From NCBI GenBank assembly GCA_947172645.1, contig CAMWBY010000021.1, forward strand, positions 1 to 58,029: a stretch of DNA of 58,029 nucleotides, written 5' to 3'. The position numbers were made by a program, and so were the translations under genes. This stretch comes from an uncultured Lachnospiraceae bacterium. GTDB lineage: Bacteria > Bacillota > Clostridia > Lachnospirales > Lachnospiraceae. The notes under the pieces were generated by a model. The model was not told where the DNA came from and ran no database searches. It saw nothing but the letters and a program-made list of their open reading frames with translations. Of this stretch, positions 50,590 to 58,029 are shown piece by piece. How positions within the stretch are numbered: position 1 is the stretch's first letter; each line of letters starts with the position of its first letter.

Positions 50590-52509
50590 ATGTTTTCAGT
50601 GCAGACGAATATGTTGGCATGGAATGCCGGCAGGCAATTTGGCATAAAAGGCAAGGAAGCGGCGAAGCACTCTGAGAAGTTATCCTCAGGTTACCGTATC
50701 AACCGGGCGGCGGACGATGCGGCAGGCTTAGGGATTTCTGAGAAGATGCGCAGGCAGATGCGCGGTCTGACACAGGCGTCCCAGAATGCACAGGATGGCA
50801 TTTCCATGGTGCAGACGGCGGAAGGAGCCATGAACGAGATACACGATATGCTCCAACGCGCCAATGAACTGGCGGTGAAGTCCGCCAATGGCACGCTGAC
50901 GGACGAAGACCGGGCGATGGTCGATGCAGAGGTGCAGCAGCTGAAAACTGAAATCGATACCACGGCAAAGCATACAGTCTTTAACGAAATCAGGCTTTTT
51001 CCCGACAGCGGGATGATGCCTTCCCAGGCACAGGCAAATGTATGGCAGTATGACCTGACTTACCATATGGCTGACGGGAGTTTCACGGTGGACGGCATGT
51101 CAAGCAACGTGCCGGATGCAGACGGCGGGATAAGCCTCGCATCGGTTAACCCGGTATCGACGGGCGGTGCTGTCGCGAATAAGATTGCCACGGAATTTAT
51201 ACCGAAAGCGGTTACACAGATTATGGACGCATTCCCTTCGATTAAGAATGCGATAGGGACAGACAATGTAGAGATTAAGATAGCAGTCAGCACCTCAGGG
51301 CCGGCGGGATTTGGCGGTTCGGGCGGGATGTTGGCATATGCCCAATTTCAGTTTTATCCTACAAGCAAACCGACGGACAAAGCGTTCAACTTGCAGATTA
51401 CATTTGACGCGGCGGATTTTACTCTGGCGGACGCCAACGGAACAGGGAAGATGTCGGCGGCGTTGGAGTCCACGATTGCCCACGAGCTGATGCATTCTAT
51501 GATGCAGTATACGATGACGGATGGCATGAGCGGCAGGAAAGGCGACCCTTTCCCGGACTGGTTTAAAGAAGGGACGGCGCAGCTTTCCGGAGGTGGGTTC
51601 CCGACAAACTGGAACAATGACTTGATTGCTTATGCGCAGAAGCTTACGGATGCGGGCGATACGAGCCAGGACGCGGCTGTCAAGGCATATTTGGCAAAGC
51701 ATACGGTAGATAACAGGCCTTATGGCCACGGATACCTGGCGGCAGCCTATGCCGGATGGCTTGCGAACGGCAAGGGGGATGTGACAGGGGCGAATATTGC
51801 CAAAGGTATGGATAAAATATTTGCTGACTTGATGAGCGGTAAAACCTTTGCGCAGGCGATACAGGGCAATACCGGATTGACGGAGGCACAGCTTAAGAAT
51901 CATGTGAATGGCGGAAACGTCCAACTGGTAGAGTTTGTCAGGAAGTTATCCTACGAATCTTTAGGCGGCGCGGGTTCCGTGATAACACCGAACTTAAATA
52001 CGGCGCCCATCGGCATGATTGGCAGCGGAAGTGTCGGTGGCGGAGGCGGTACGAACCCGCCAGGCCCATCTAACCCATCCACACCGGGCGGGCCTGGCAC
52101 TACGACAGGAGGTCCAGGGCAGGTAGGCATCCAGGTTGGTGCGGATTCCGGGCAGCATATTACAATCGGATTATACCGGATGGATACGGAGGCCCTCGAA
52201 CTGTCTGATACAAATGTGAGAAGCGTGGAGTCTTCGGGCGACGCTATCGACGAGATTAAGAAGGCGATTGGCTATGTAAGCCGGGTCAGGAGTACATACG
52301 GCGCGATACAGAATAGACTGGAACATACGATTTCCAATCTGGATAATATCGTGGAAAATACTACGGCGGCGGAATCCTTAATCAGGGATACGGATATCGC
52401 TAAGGAGATGGTGGCGTATTCCAACAACCAGATTCTTCTACAGGCAGGTCAGTCTGTACTAAGCCAGGCCAACCAACAGCAGAATATCCTGCTAAGCCTT
52501 TTATCATAA
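50590..52509 (+). CDS. Flagellin with internal zinc metalloprotease (flagellinolysin)
   Basis: A 639-residue flagellin. Residues 1-~145 (NMLAWNAGRQF…LSSGYRINRAADDAAGLGISEKMR) and ~545-639 (IKKAIGYVSRVRSTYGAIQNRLEHTISNLDN…ILLQAGQSVLSQANQQ) are the D0/D1 filament core. The surface-exposed middle is a gluzincin-like protease: His298-Glu-x-x-His302 and Glu327 (FKEGTAQ) as third ligand. A Gly/Pro/Thr linker (~480-515) connects back to the core. This architecture is the described flagellinolysin family, in which filaments are proteolytic. Strong ribosome site GGGGGAGG and a sigma-28 promoter precede it. Ordinary flagellin is ~275-500 residues. Confidence 0.95.
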   Translation: MFSVQTNMLAWNAGRQFGIKGKEAAKHSEKLSSGYRINRAADDAAGLGISEKMRRQMRGLTQASQNAQDGISMVQTAEGAMNEIHDMLQRANELAVKSANGTLTDEDRAMVDAEVQQLKTEIDTTAKHTVFNEIRLFPDSGMMPSQAQANVWQYDLTYHMADGSFTVDGMSSNVPDADGGISLASVNPVSTGGAVANKIATEFIPKAVTQIMDAFPSIKNAIGTDNVEIKIAVSTSGPAGFGGSGGMLAYAQFQFYPTSKPTDKAFNLQITFDAADFTLADANGTGKMSAALESTIAHELMHSMMQYTMTDGMSGRKGDPFPDWFKEGTAQLSGGGFPTNWNNDLIAYAQKLTDAGDTSQDAAVKAYLAKHTVDNRPYGHGYLAAAYAGWLANGKGDVTGANIAKGMDKIFADLMSGKTFAQAIQGNTGLTEAQLKNHVNGGNVQLVEFVRKLSYESLGGAGSVITPNLNTAPIGMIGSGSVGGGGGTNPPGPSNPSTPGGPGTTTGGPGQVGIQVGADSGQHITIGLYRMDTEALELSDTNVRSVESSGDAIDEIKKAIGYVSRVRSTYGAIQNRLEHTISNLDNIVENTTAAESLIRDTDIAKEMVAYSNNQILLQAGQSVLSQANQQQNILLSLLS

Positions 52510-52617
52510 TTAGCCTTTGCCAATATATGAAATGGCTGCTGAGCTTATTGCTCGCGAGAATGAAAAGTTAAGGTTACATTGACGAACATTGGGAAAGGCA
52601 CGAGGGGAAGAAATTGT

Positions 52618-52995
52618 ATGGGACAGATTGTGAAGATAACGTGTGCATCCTGCAAGTCGGAATGGCAGTGTAAGACCGGGTGCGGTATCCTGCATGGCGA
52701 CCTGGCGCGGGTGGCACAGATATATCCTCCCAAGCAGTGCCAGGAGATAGCAAGCTATGCGGAACAGACAGAGTATCCTCTTTTCAGTTTCGGGTATAGA
52801 TTGTGTGTCTGTCCGCACTGTGGGCATATCGGCAGCGTTCCGGTGTTATGCCTGGAGGAAGAGGAGAAGACTTATGTGGGTGCGTGTGAACAATGCATGA
52901 AGGAAGTTGGTTTGATTGAAAGCTTAGGGACTACCGAGTGCCCGGTTTGCCGCCAGAGAGAGCTGACGGAGGAGCAGACAGGCATGTGGGATTGA
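52618..52995 (+). CDS. Zinc-ribbon-type Cys-rich protein of unknown function
   Basis: A 125-residue soluble protein with several CxxC pairs (ITCASCKSEWQC, CVCPHCGHIG, CEQCMKEVG, CPVCRQREL), suggesting two zinc ribbons. I do not recognise the family. GAGGGGAAG precedes ATG 52618. It starts ~110 bp after the flagellin gene and reads in the same direction, but lacks its own obvious promoter, so it may depend on flagellin read-through. Confidence 0.72.
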   Translation: MGQIVKITCASCKSEWQCKTGCGILHGDLARVAQIYPPKQCQEIASYAEQTEYPLFSFGYRLCVCPHCGHIGSVPVLCLEEEEKTYVGACEQCMKEVGLIESLGTTECPVCRQRELTEEQTGMWD

Positions 52996-53065
52996 GACCC
53001 ATGGGAGATGAGCCAGGCAGCGGAGGTATACAATACAGGTGCAAGGAAAGTTAAGGCATAGAAAA

Positions 53066-53103
53066 AGCCGGGACACATATCTTATTCTAAGATTGTCCCG
53101 GCT
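53066..53103. terminator. Bidirectional terminator
   Basis: AGCCGGGACA (53066-53075) pairs perfectly with TGTCCCGGCT (53094-53103), flanked by A-rich sequence on the left and TATATTTC on the right. It separates the convergent zinc-ribbon and chemoreceptor genes and can serve both. Confidence 0.85.
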
Positions 53104-53148
53104 ATATTTCTGTGAGCAATAACAGTATACCTAAGAATTTATAATTTC

Positions 53149-54855
53149 TTATCTTTTAAGGGTAAATACCGAAACCATGTCACTAAGTACGGTTGCCTGA
53201 GCGGTAAGCTCTTCGCTCGTTGCAGATGTTTCCTCAGCCGCCGCTGAATTGTTCTGTACGACCTCTGCAATTCTTTCTACCGCCTGGTCTGCCTGCTGCA
53301 TACTTTCTGACTGTTCAAGAGATACTTCTTTCATTTTCCTTGCGCTGTCAGCAACCATCTTTACGCCATCCACAACTTCTTTTAACGAATCAGAAGCTTT
53401 TGTCGCGTTTTTGCTTCCTTCCTTTACTTCGTTAATAGCTGTCTCTATCAGGGATTTTGAATCTACCGCTGATTTCGCACTCTGCTCGGCGAGTGTACGA
53501 ATCTGGTCCGCCACCACTGCAAATCCTCTACCTGCGTCTCCGGCCCTTGCCGCCTCAATGGAAGCATTCAGGGACAGGAGGTTTGTCTGGCTTGCGATAT
53601 CTTCAATCTGTACGATAATCTCACCGATTTTCTCGGATGTTTCGCTGATACGAAGCATGGCATCCATCATGGCTTCCATATCTTCACGGCTGTTCTCGGC
53701 CACGTTTGCATACTTACGCGCTTCGTTATATGATTTCTCAAGCTCATCGGCTGTCGTCTTAATGCCGTTGCTTAACTCGTCGATTGTTGCCTGCATTTGT
53801 TCTACGGCAGCGGCCTGGTCAGTTGCGCCTTCCGCTACAGACTGTGAAGCTTCTGAAAGATTCGTGGAACCTGTCAATACTTGCTCAGATGCTTCATTCA
53901 CACCTTGGAGCGTAGTGTTTATCTGGTTGTTCATCTCATCCATTCCAGTCAATAAAGCGCTAAAAGCTCCCATATACTGGTCTTCACATTGTGTTGAAGT
54001 TGCAAAATTTCCGGCGGCCATCTCGTTTAACATTCTGCCGGCATCTTTAATAATTGTATTAATCCGGTCGGCCATAACGGAAATACTGTCTACAAGCTCC
54101 GCCACTTCATCTTCGGACTCGACTTGTGGGAACGGCGAATCCAAATCACCCTCCGCAAACAGGGCGAATCTGTCTTTCAATTCGTTTAACGGTTTCTCGA
54201 TACTCCTTGAAATTATCTTTGATAGTTTCATTGAATAAAGAACAACGGCAACTAATACAGCGATAACCGTTGCGGACAATACATACAGCAGTAATTTCAA
54301 ATGTGTTCTCTTATCCGAACCTTCGGATGAATTGACGGCCATCAGGTTTTCTAACGCATCATCTAACAAATCATATTTGGGCGATGCGCTGGCGGCCATC
54401 AGTTCCTGCGCCTGGATGGACATCTCCGAATCTGTTGTGGAACCCAAAACGACTACTTCTGCATCGGCTGCTTTATATTCCGCCCACGCCGTGTCGATGG
54501 CTTCCATGCAGGCATGTCCTTCTTCTGTAATCATCGTAGGACGAATCTTCTCCAACATGTTTTCGAAATTGACAACAGCCTCGTCATGCTGCTCCACCAT
54601 GGGGTTAATTAATTCTTCCGTCGCATACCCAATCATTCCTCGTGTTGCGGCTCTTATCTCGGCAGATTCATTCATCGCTAATGCGATGTCCCCTTGCGGG
54701 TATGCATAATAGTCCAACACTCTTTCATAATTAATTACCATGTAGAGCATAAACGCCGTTATTAAGACTGCGACGACTCCGAAAATCCGGATGACTTGCG
54801 AAAATGATTTGTTAAGCCGCGCGCCTATCTTTAGTTTGTTGAGTTTTTCAATCAT
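53149..54855 (-). CDS. Methyl-accepting chemotaxis protein with four-helix-bundle sensor
   Basis: A 568-residue receptor. Transmembrane helix 1 ([18 protein letters not shown]), an extracellular helical domain of ~150 residues (4HB_MCP-like), helix 2 ([21 protein letters not shown]), HAMP ([23 protein letters not shown]) and the signalling domain with tip [38 protein letters not shown]. The C-terminus lacks a CheB/CheR pentapeptide. It signals to CheA-CheW; ligand unknown. Its place beside flagellin fits a motility role, though I see no sigma-28 promoter upstream. Confidence 0.95.
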   Translation of the reverse strand: MIEKLNKLKIGARLNKSFSQVIRIFGVVAVLITAFMLYMVINYERVLDYYAYPQGDIALAMNESAEIRAATRGMIGYATEELINPMVEQHDEAVVNFENMLEKIRPTMITEEGHACMEAIDTAWAEYKAADAEVVVLGSTTDSEMSIQAQELMAASASPKYDLLDDALENLMAVNSSEGSDKRTHLKLLLYVLSATVIAVLVAVVLYSMKLSKIISRSIEKPLNELKDRFALFAEGDLDSPFPQVESEDEVAELVDSISVMADRINTIIKDAGRMLNEMAAGNFATSTQCEDQYMGAFSALLTGMDEMNNQINTTLQGVNEASEQVLTGSTNLSEASQSVAEGATDQAAAVEQMQATIDELSNGIKTTADELEKSYNEARKYANVAENSREDMEAMMDAMLRISETSEKIGEIIVQIEDIASQTNLLSLNASIEAARAGDAGRGFAVVADQIRTLAEQSAKSAVDSKSLIETAINEVKEGSKNATKASDSLKEVVDGVKMVADSARKMKEVSLEQSESMQQADQAVERIAEVVQNNSAAAEETSATSEELTAQATVLSDMVSVFTLKR

Positions 54856-55113
54856 TTTGTCACTTCTCCTTTATTTTTACATTTTCTTTATTGTAGGCTT
54901 TTACTTACTTATTCCTTCCCGCTTCAATACACTTAGTCAAATCGTACCATGTTTTTGTCGAATTTTCAATCTTTTTCATTACTTTTTTCACCCTTTTTTA
55001 TAATTTTTGTAAAAGTTTAAACAAATTTGAAAAAAATCCAAAATTATTTTTCTGTTTTCAGTTTGCGCAGGCAAATAGAATGATGAACATAAGCAAATCG
55101 GTTTTGCATTGTG

Positions 55114-55142
55114 TTGTTCCATATATAATAAAATGCTATAAT
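55114..55142 (+). promoter_or_regulatory. Promoter of the VOC-family gene
   Basis: TTGTTC (55114-55119), 17-bp spacer, TATAAT (55137-55142). The rest of the 54856-55178 gap is AT-rich and must also hold the chemoreceptor promoter; nothing else was recognised in it. Confidence 0.65.
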
Positions 55143-55178
55143 TAAATAAATTTGAGTTTGGAAGAGAGGAACGGTAAA

Positions 55179-55571
55179 ATGAAGTTAAGTGCAATTCATC
55201 ATATTGCGATTATTGTGTCTGATATCGAAACAGCAAAAGATTTTTATGTCTATAAACTGGGGTTTGAAGTGATTAGAGAAAACTATCGGGATAAGAGAAA
55301 GGACTGGAAACTGGATTTGAGAGTCGGGGATGGGGCGGAAGCGATTGAATTGGAAATTTTTGCAGAACCGAATCCGCCAAAACGTACTAACCGGCCAGAA
55401 GCATGCGGACTGCGACATCTGGCGTTTCATGTGGAGGATGTGGCGGAAGCTGTGGAGGAATTGAAAAAATGCGGGATTGAATGCGAACCAATCCGGTATG
55501 ATGAGTATACAAATAAGAGAATGACGTTTTTCTTTGATCCGGATGGGCTTCCGTTGGAATTGCATGAATGA
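55179..55571 (+). CDS. VOC-superfamily protein (glyoxalase-like)
   Basis: A 130-residue protein with paired beta-alpha-beta modules: HHIAIIVSDIETAKDFYVYKLGFEV and LRHLAFHVEDVAEAVEELKKCG, ending DPDGLPLELHE. The metal-ligand pattern His8, Glu (IELEIF), His (LRHLAFH) and Glu (LELHE) is kept. It resembles the SMU1112c/YaeR group of lactoylglutathione-lyase-like proteins; the substrate is unknown. Start at ATG 55179 with AGAGGA upstream; single-gene unit with its own promoter. Confidence 0.9.
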   Translation: MKLSAIHHIAIIVSDIETAKDFYVYKLGFEVIRENYRDKRKDWKLDLRVGDGAEAIELEIFAEPNPPKRTNRPEACGLRHLAFHVEDVAEAVEELKKCGIECEPIRYDEYTNKRMTFFFDPDGLPLELHE

Positions 55572-55638
55572 AGGATTTTTGTATTGTCTGTGGAGTGTCT
55601 GAGGAAAGTATGGTTTTACACTGTTAGGGGGTTATTGT

Positions 55639-55941
55639 ATGTTTGAAGAAATGTCATTCCCGGAACATGAATACGAGTCAATTCAAAATTATTTAAATGA
55701 ACTAGGGTATTGTTATACCGCAAGGGTCTATAAAGAAATCGGGAAATATAAAGTCGGAGAATTATATACTGCCCCATGGGGCGATATATTGAAAATAGAC
55801 GAAGTTAAAACATATTGGAAAGTATCAGATCGTCCTTTCTATGATGAAATGAATGATGACGAAAGGCTACAAATCTGTAAATATTCTGAAGATATGGGAT
55901 TACCATATGAATTTATAAAATTTACTAAAAGTACAGTATGA
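55639..55941 (+). CDS. Small protein of unknown function
   Basis: A 100-residue soluble protein with a good ribosome site (TTAGGGGG, ~10 nt before ATG 55639). The central piece KYKVGELYTAPWGDILKIDEVKTYWKVSDRPFYDEM and ERLQICKYSEDMGLPYEFIKF suggest a compact beta-rich fold, perhaps of ASCH/PUA type, but I cannot confirm this. It is AT-rich compared with the main block, like the following genes up to the window end. Confidence 0.65.
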   Translation: MFEEMSFPEHEYESIQNYLNELGYCYTARVYKEIGKYKVGELYTAPWGDILKIDEVKTYWKVSDRPFYDEMNDDERLQICKYSEDMGLPYEFIKFTKSTV

Positions 55942-56039
55942 TTGTATTTCAACAGCAATGCCCAAAGTGGACCTGTTGACAAACGCATTCTTTCTAACAA
56001 CCTCTTATCTGTGCTTTTATCCAGCAAATCGGAATTTAT

Positions 56040-56819
56040 CTATTTTAGCAATAATATCCTCTTGTATGCTAATGCCACAAACTCATTTGCCGATAAGTCT
56101 TTATACAATGAACTTTTTTTATGATTGCGGTTAAAATCTACCTCCAACGTTAGATATCTAAGGTCGTTGCATTTTTTTAGCTTCTGTTTTATTATATCCC
56201 AATTTATATCACCATCATAAGGGAGTAGATGTGTATCATCATCTCCGCAATTATCATCCAAGTGTACCGCAAATAATTTATTACCATATCGCGATAAACA
56301 ATCAGCATCTCGATGATTAAAGTATTCGTGTCCACTGTCATAGCAAAAACCTAAATACTTTGATTTTATATTTTCATAAATATAATCAAGATGCTGTATA
56401 CTATCCAGATTTTCAAGAGCCAAGTTTATCTTCTTTTTTTCAGAAAAATCTACCAATCTTTTCATTCGCTCTAAACCAATTTGTGTGACCTTGGGTTTCG
56501 AGGATAAGCGCGTAATATGAATAACGACTGTCGGGATATTGTAATGTTCACAATCGCTAATACACGATGCGATTATACGAAGATAATCGTCGCCATTCAA
56601 TCCATCTATCCATAAATCATTAGGATTGTTGCATGGTGCATGAACATAGTCAATATCAAGTCCCAATTTTCTTGCCATCTCAGGTTGACTATTTTTGTCC
56701 TGCAATTCATCCCCCCACCAAAGAGATACCGCATCAAATCCTGCACTCCTTATCATTTGCAATCGTTGCTGTATGGGTAATTGATAACTGAACCATGAAA
56801 ACATTCCGAAACCAGACAT
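56040..56819 (-). CDS. Sugar phosphate isomerase/epimerase-like TIM barrel
   Basis: A 259-residue protein of the xylose isomerase-like/AP-endonuclease-2 superfamily. Conserved metal-site positions are visible: NLALENLD (Glu), YLGFCYDSGHEYF (Asp and His), FAVHLDD (His) and YLTLEVD (Glu). The actual substrate is unknown. I start it at ATG 56819 because GGAGGG is 3-8 nt upstream; the longer frame to 56894 has no such site. Its AT-rich, non-operonic setting suggests possible acquisition. Confidence 0.85.
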   Translation of the reverse strand: MSGFGMFSWFSYQLPIQQRLQMIRSAGFDAVSLWWGDELQDKNSQPEMARKLGLDIDYVHAPCNNPNDLWIDGLNGDDYLRIIASCISDCEHYNIPTVVIHITRLSSKPKVTQIGLERMKRLVDFSEKKKINLALENLDSIQHLDYIYENIKSKYLGFCYDSGHEYFNHRDADCLSRYGNKLFAVHLDDNCGDDDTHLLPYDGDINWDIIKQKLKKCNDLRYLTLEVDFNRNHKKSSLYKDLSANEFVALAYKRILLLK

Positions 56820-56961
56820 ATGCCCTCCAAAAATCCCGATTGTGATTTGATGATTTTTAAGGGAAACAAAATCACATAAAATATTATAACACAAAACATA
56901 CGGGAATTGTGAACTGTTGAAATGCTTTCAAAAAAATAATGAAAAGAGGGACAGATAAATA

Positions 56962-57198
56962 ATGAATATGATTTATGCAACATACAATATCCACCATAAC
57001 AGCATTGACGTATACACCCACGCAGGTTATTTCTTACGGATAGACTGCAATAAAGCAGAAGAATTGAAAACTACTCCCTGCTCTGAATGTGCCTTAAATG
57101 CTTTGGCTATAGACGAACCGCTTGAATATGCCCGATTATATCTTAAAGGAAATATGCAGATGTGGGTGGATGCAGAGGATTCGTTGGAACTATGGTAG
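56962..57198 (+). CDS. Small protein, DUF6061-like
   Basis: A 78-residue protein (MIYATYNIHHNSIDVYTHAGYFLRIDCNKAEE, then ECALNALAIDEPLEYARLYLKGNMQMW). Probably the short clostridial family DUF6061, often near mobile elements, of unknown function. AGAGGGACAG precedes ATG 56962. A strong terminator follows at once. Confidence 0.72.
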   Translation: MNMIYATYNIHHNSIDVYTHAGYFLRIDCNKAEELKTTPCSECALNALAIDEPLEYARLYLKGNMQMWVDAEDSLELW

Positions 57199-57212
57199 AT
57201 AATTCTTAAGTC

Positions 57213-57257
57213 AAAACAAGTACCAAATGATTTATAGTGTCATTTGGCGCTTGTTTT
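57213..57257. terminator. Bidirectional terminator
   Basis: AAAACAAGTACCAAATGA (57213-57230) pairs with TCATTTGGCGCTTGTTTT (57240-57257) with one 2-base mismatch. It ends the DUF6061-like gene on one strand and overlaps the toxin gene's stop on the other. Confidence 0.88.
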
Positions 57258-57556
57258 ATAGATTTCGTCCTTGATACTGTATTGTTACTACATAGACTGT
57301 TTTACATGGTTCATTAATGCGGAAAATGGCGATATAATTATCAATCAGTAACTGACGGTAGCCTTTTCCGGCATATCTGCCCTCATTACGCTCTTGATGG
57401 GACTGTGGAAATGTGTCCAGGCTTAAAATAGACTTCTTAATTCTGTCAACCTGTTTTGGCATTTTCAGGAGCTAATTTCTCATTTGCGATATATTCGTAA
57501 ATGTGGTCTAATTCATGGATTGCTTTGGGGTTGACTTTTACCTTGTATTTATCCAA
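57256..57556 (-). pseudogene. RelE/ParE-family toxin, frameshifted
   Basis: The toxin frame begins at TTG 57556, overlapping the antitoxin stop by 8 bp as is usual in such pairs: KYKVKVNPKAIHELDHIYEYIANEKLAPENAK, then hits TGA at 57446. The rest of a RelE/ParE toxin (QVDRIKKSILSLDTFPQSHQERNE…YRQLLIDNYIAIFRIN…VYVVTIQYQGRNL) continues in the next frame to 57256. One extra A in the run at 57455-57458 (AAAA) explains the shift. Restoring the frame gives ~99 residues, normal length. Either the toxin is dead, or the A-run slips, or the base is a sequencing error. Confidence 0.82.
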
Positions 57557-57812
57557 AATGTTTTTTCTCCAATTCTGCAAAAACTATCTCTGCGTCAACT
57601 GCTTCTGCTCCGTTAGCAATTTCCTGCTCGGACTCAAATATGGCTTGGTCAATGCGGTTCATTTTTGCAAATTTATCATATAATTCACTACTCATTACAA
57701 CCAAATCGCTATATCCGTTCTTAGTAATAAAAATAGGCTCCTGTTCCTTGTGTGCAATATTAGAAATCTCGGTTGTATTGCGTAAATCCTTAATAGGCAT
57801 AATAATTGGCAT
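57549..57812 (-). CDS. Phd/YefM-family antitoxin
   Basis: An 87-residue antitoxin. The N-terminal DNA-binding half reads PIKDLRNTTEISNIAHKEQEPIFITKNGYSDLVVMSSELYD, which is the Phd/YefM signature; the C-terminal helix (FAELEKKHF) would block the toxin. AGAGGTGAAGC precedes ATG 57812. Its stop overlaps the toxin's TTG start. It should also autorepress the operon. It appears intact while its toxin is frameshifted. Confidence 0.92.
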   Translation of the reverse strand: MPIIMPIKDLRNTTEISNIAHKEQEPIFITKNGYSDLVVMSSELYDKFAKMNRIDQAIFESEQEIANGAEAVDAEIVFAELEKKHFG

Positions 57813-57944
57813 AATGCTTCACCTCTTTCTTTGGCACAATTATAGCATGATTATGTCCAGACGACAACAAAAAATGTAACATGATGAAAATTTTAATATT
57901 TCTTAGAGTAAAAGATGCAAAGTAAAAGATTTGAAAAATAATTG

Positions 57945-57973
57945 TTGACACATAAATTAATTTGCTGTATCAT
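57945..57973 (+). promoter_or_regulatory. Sigma-A promoter for a gene beyond the window
   Basis: TTGACA (57945-57950), 17-bp spacer, TATCAT (57968-57973). No gene starts before the window ends at 58029. Confidence 0.75.
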
Positions 57974-58029
57974 GACACAATATATATCAAAGGCTATGAA
58001 GAGAAGAGTAAGTAGTTAGATATGTTACA

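Noticed and set aside
51295..51924. 209-codon minus-strand ORF antisense to flagellin
   Set aside because: Covers the protease domain coding region and reads as a basic, motif-free shadow.
53041..53110. Small RNA gene at the strong hairpin after the zinc-ribbon gene
   Set aside because: The structure is explained by a bidirectional terminator between convergent genes.
53249..54238. 329-codon plus-strand ORF antisense to the chemoreceptor
   Set aside because: Low-complexity Ser/Ala/Ile shadow of the coiled-coil MCP sequence, without ribosome site or domain.

Overview
The window looks like chromosome of a gut-type clostridium, most likely Lachnospiraceae. This is inferred from the mix of families: AGGAGG-type ribosome binding sites, AGCS symporters, LytTR/GHKL and HxlR regulators, cytosolic glycosidases for plant arabinoxylan, flagellar and chemotaxis genes, and clostridial mobile-element parts (TnpV, Tn916-like sigma and HTH fragments). 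No rRNA or tRNA gene was recognised.

Layout. 1-0.4 kb: the last 41 codons of a tyrosine integrase and the edge of its element. 0.4-4.5 kb: small regulator, two small unknown proteins, and an Hsp70 (HscC-like) translationally coupled to a membrane-anchored J-protein. 4.6-7 kb: a 23S rRNA uracil methyltransferase, then an AT-rich acetyltransferase-like/small-protein pair bracketed by copies of a hairpin repeat. 7.2-10.3 kb: a redox/envelope group (flavodoxin lipoprotein, cyclophilin-like lipoprotein, DUF4405 membrane protein, carboxymuconolactone decarboxylase-like protein). 10.35-13.26 kb: the most interesting locus. A divergent HxlR regulator faces a 68-residue peptide with six Cys-Gly-Ala-Ser-Asp-Lys repeats, an intergenic terminator, a radical SAM/SPASM enzyme and a zinc-less MDR oxidoreductase. 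This is a probable RiPP (ranthipeptide-like, 'ACGX') system.

13.3-28.0 kb is a patchwork. Intact parts are a ROK-regulated polyol/pentose operon (SDR dehydrogenase, FGGY kinase, GPH transporter, HAD phosphatase, ribulose-phosphate epimerase) and a MerR-ABC transporter cassette inside a decayed Tn916-like element with a serine-recombinase remnant. Around them lie at least eight broken genes, many with several internal deletions: LysR, Fe-alcohol dehydrogenase, aldo/keto reductase (two separated pieces), TnpV, AdhE, an APH-type kinase (two pieces) and a flavin reductase.

28-58 kb is mostly ordinary: HxlR, acetyltransferase, MFS; GH3 glycosidase; two AGCS amino acid symporters; Cu/Zn SOD; ZIP transporter; a LytTR/GHKL two-component system; MATE pump; two chemoreceptors; a NdpA-like protein and a DUF2974 hydrolase; GH43 and GH51 arabinoxylan enzymes; a flagellin carrying an internal HEXXH protease (flagellinolysin) behind a near-consensus sigma-28 promoter; and at the right edge a Phd/RelE-type toxin-antitoxin pair whose toxin is frameshifted.

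Together the genes suggest a motile plant-glycan fermenter. GH3, GH43 and GH51 would release xylose and arabinose, and the polyol operon would feed the pentose phosphate pathway. The RiPP locus is the best candidate for undescribed biology. All family calls come from reading motifs by eye, without database searches.
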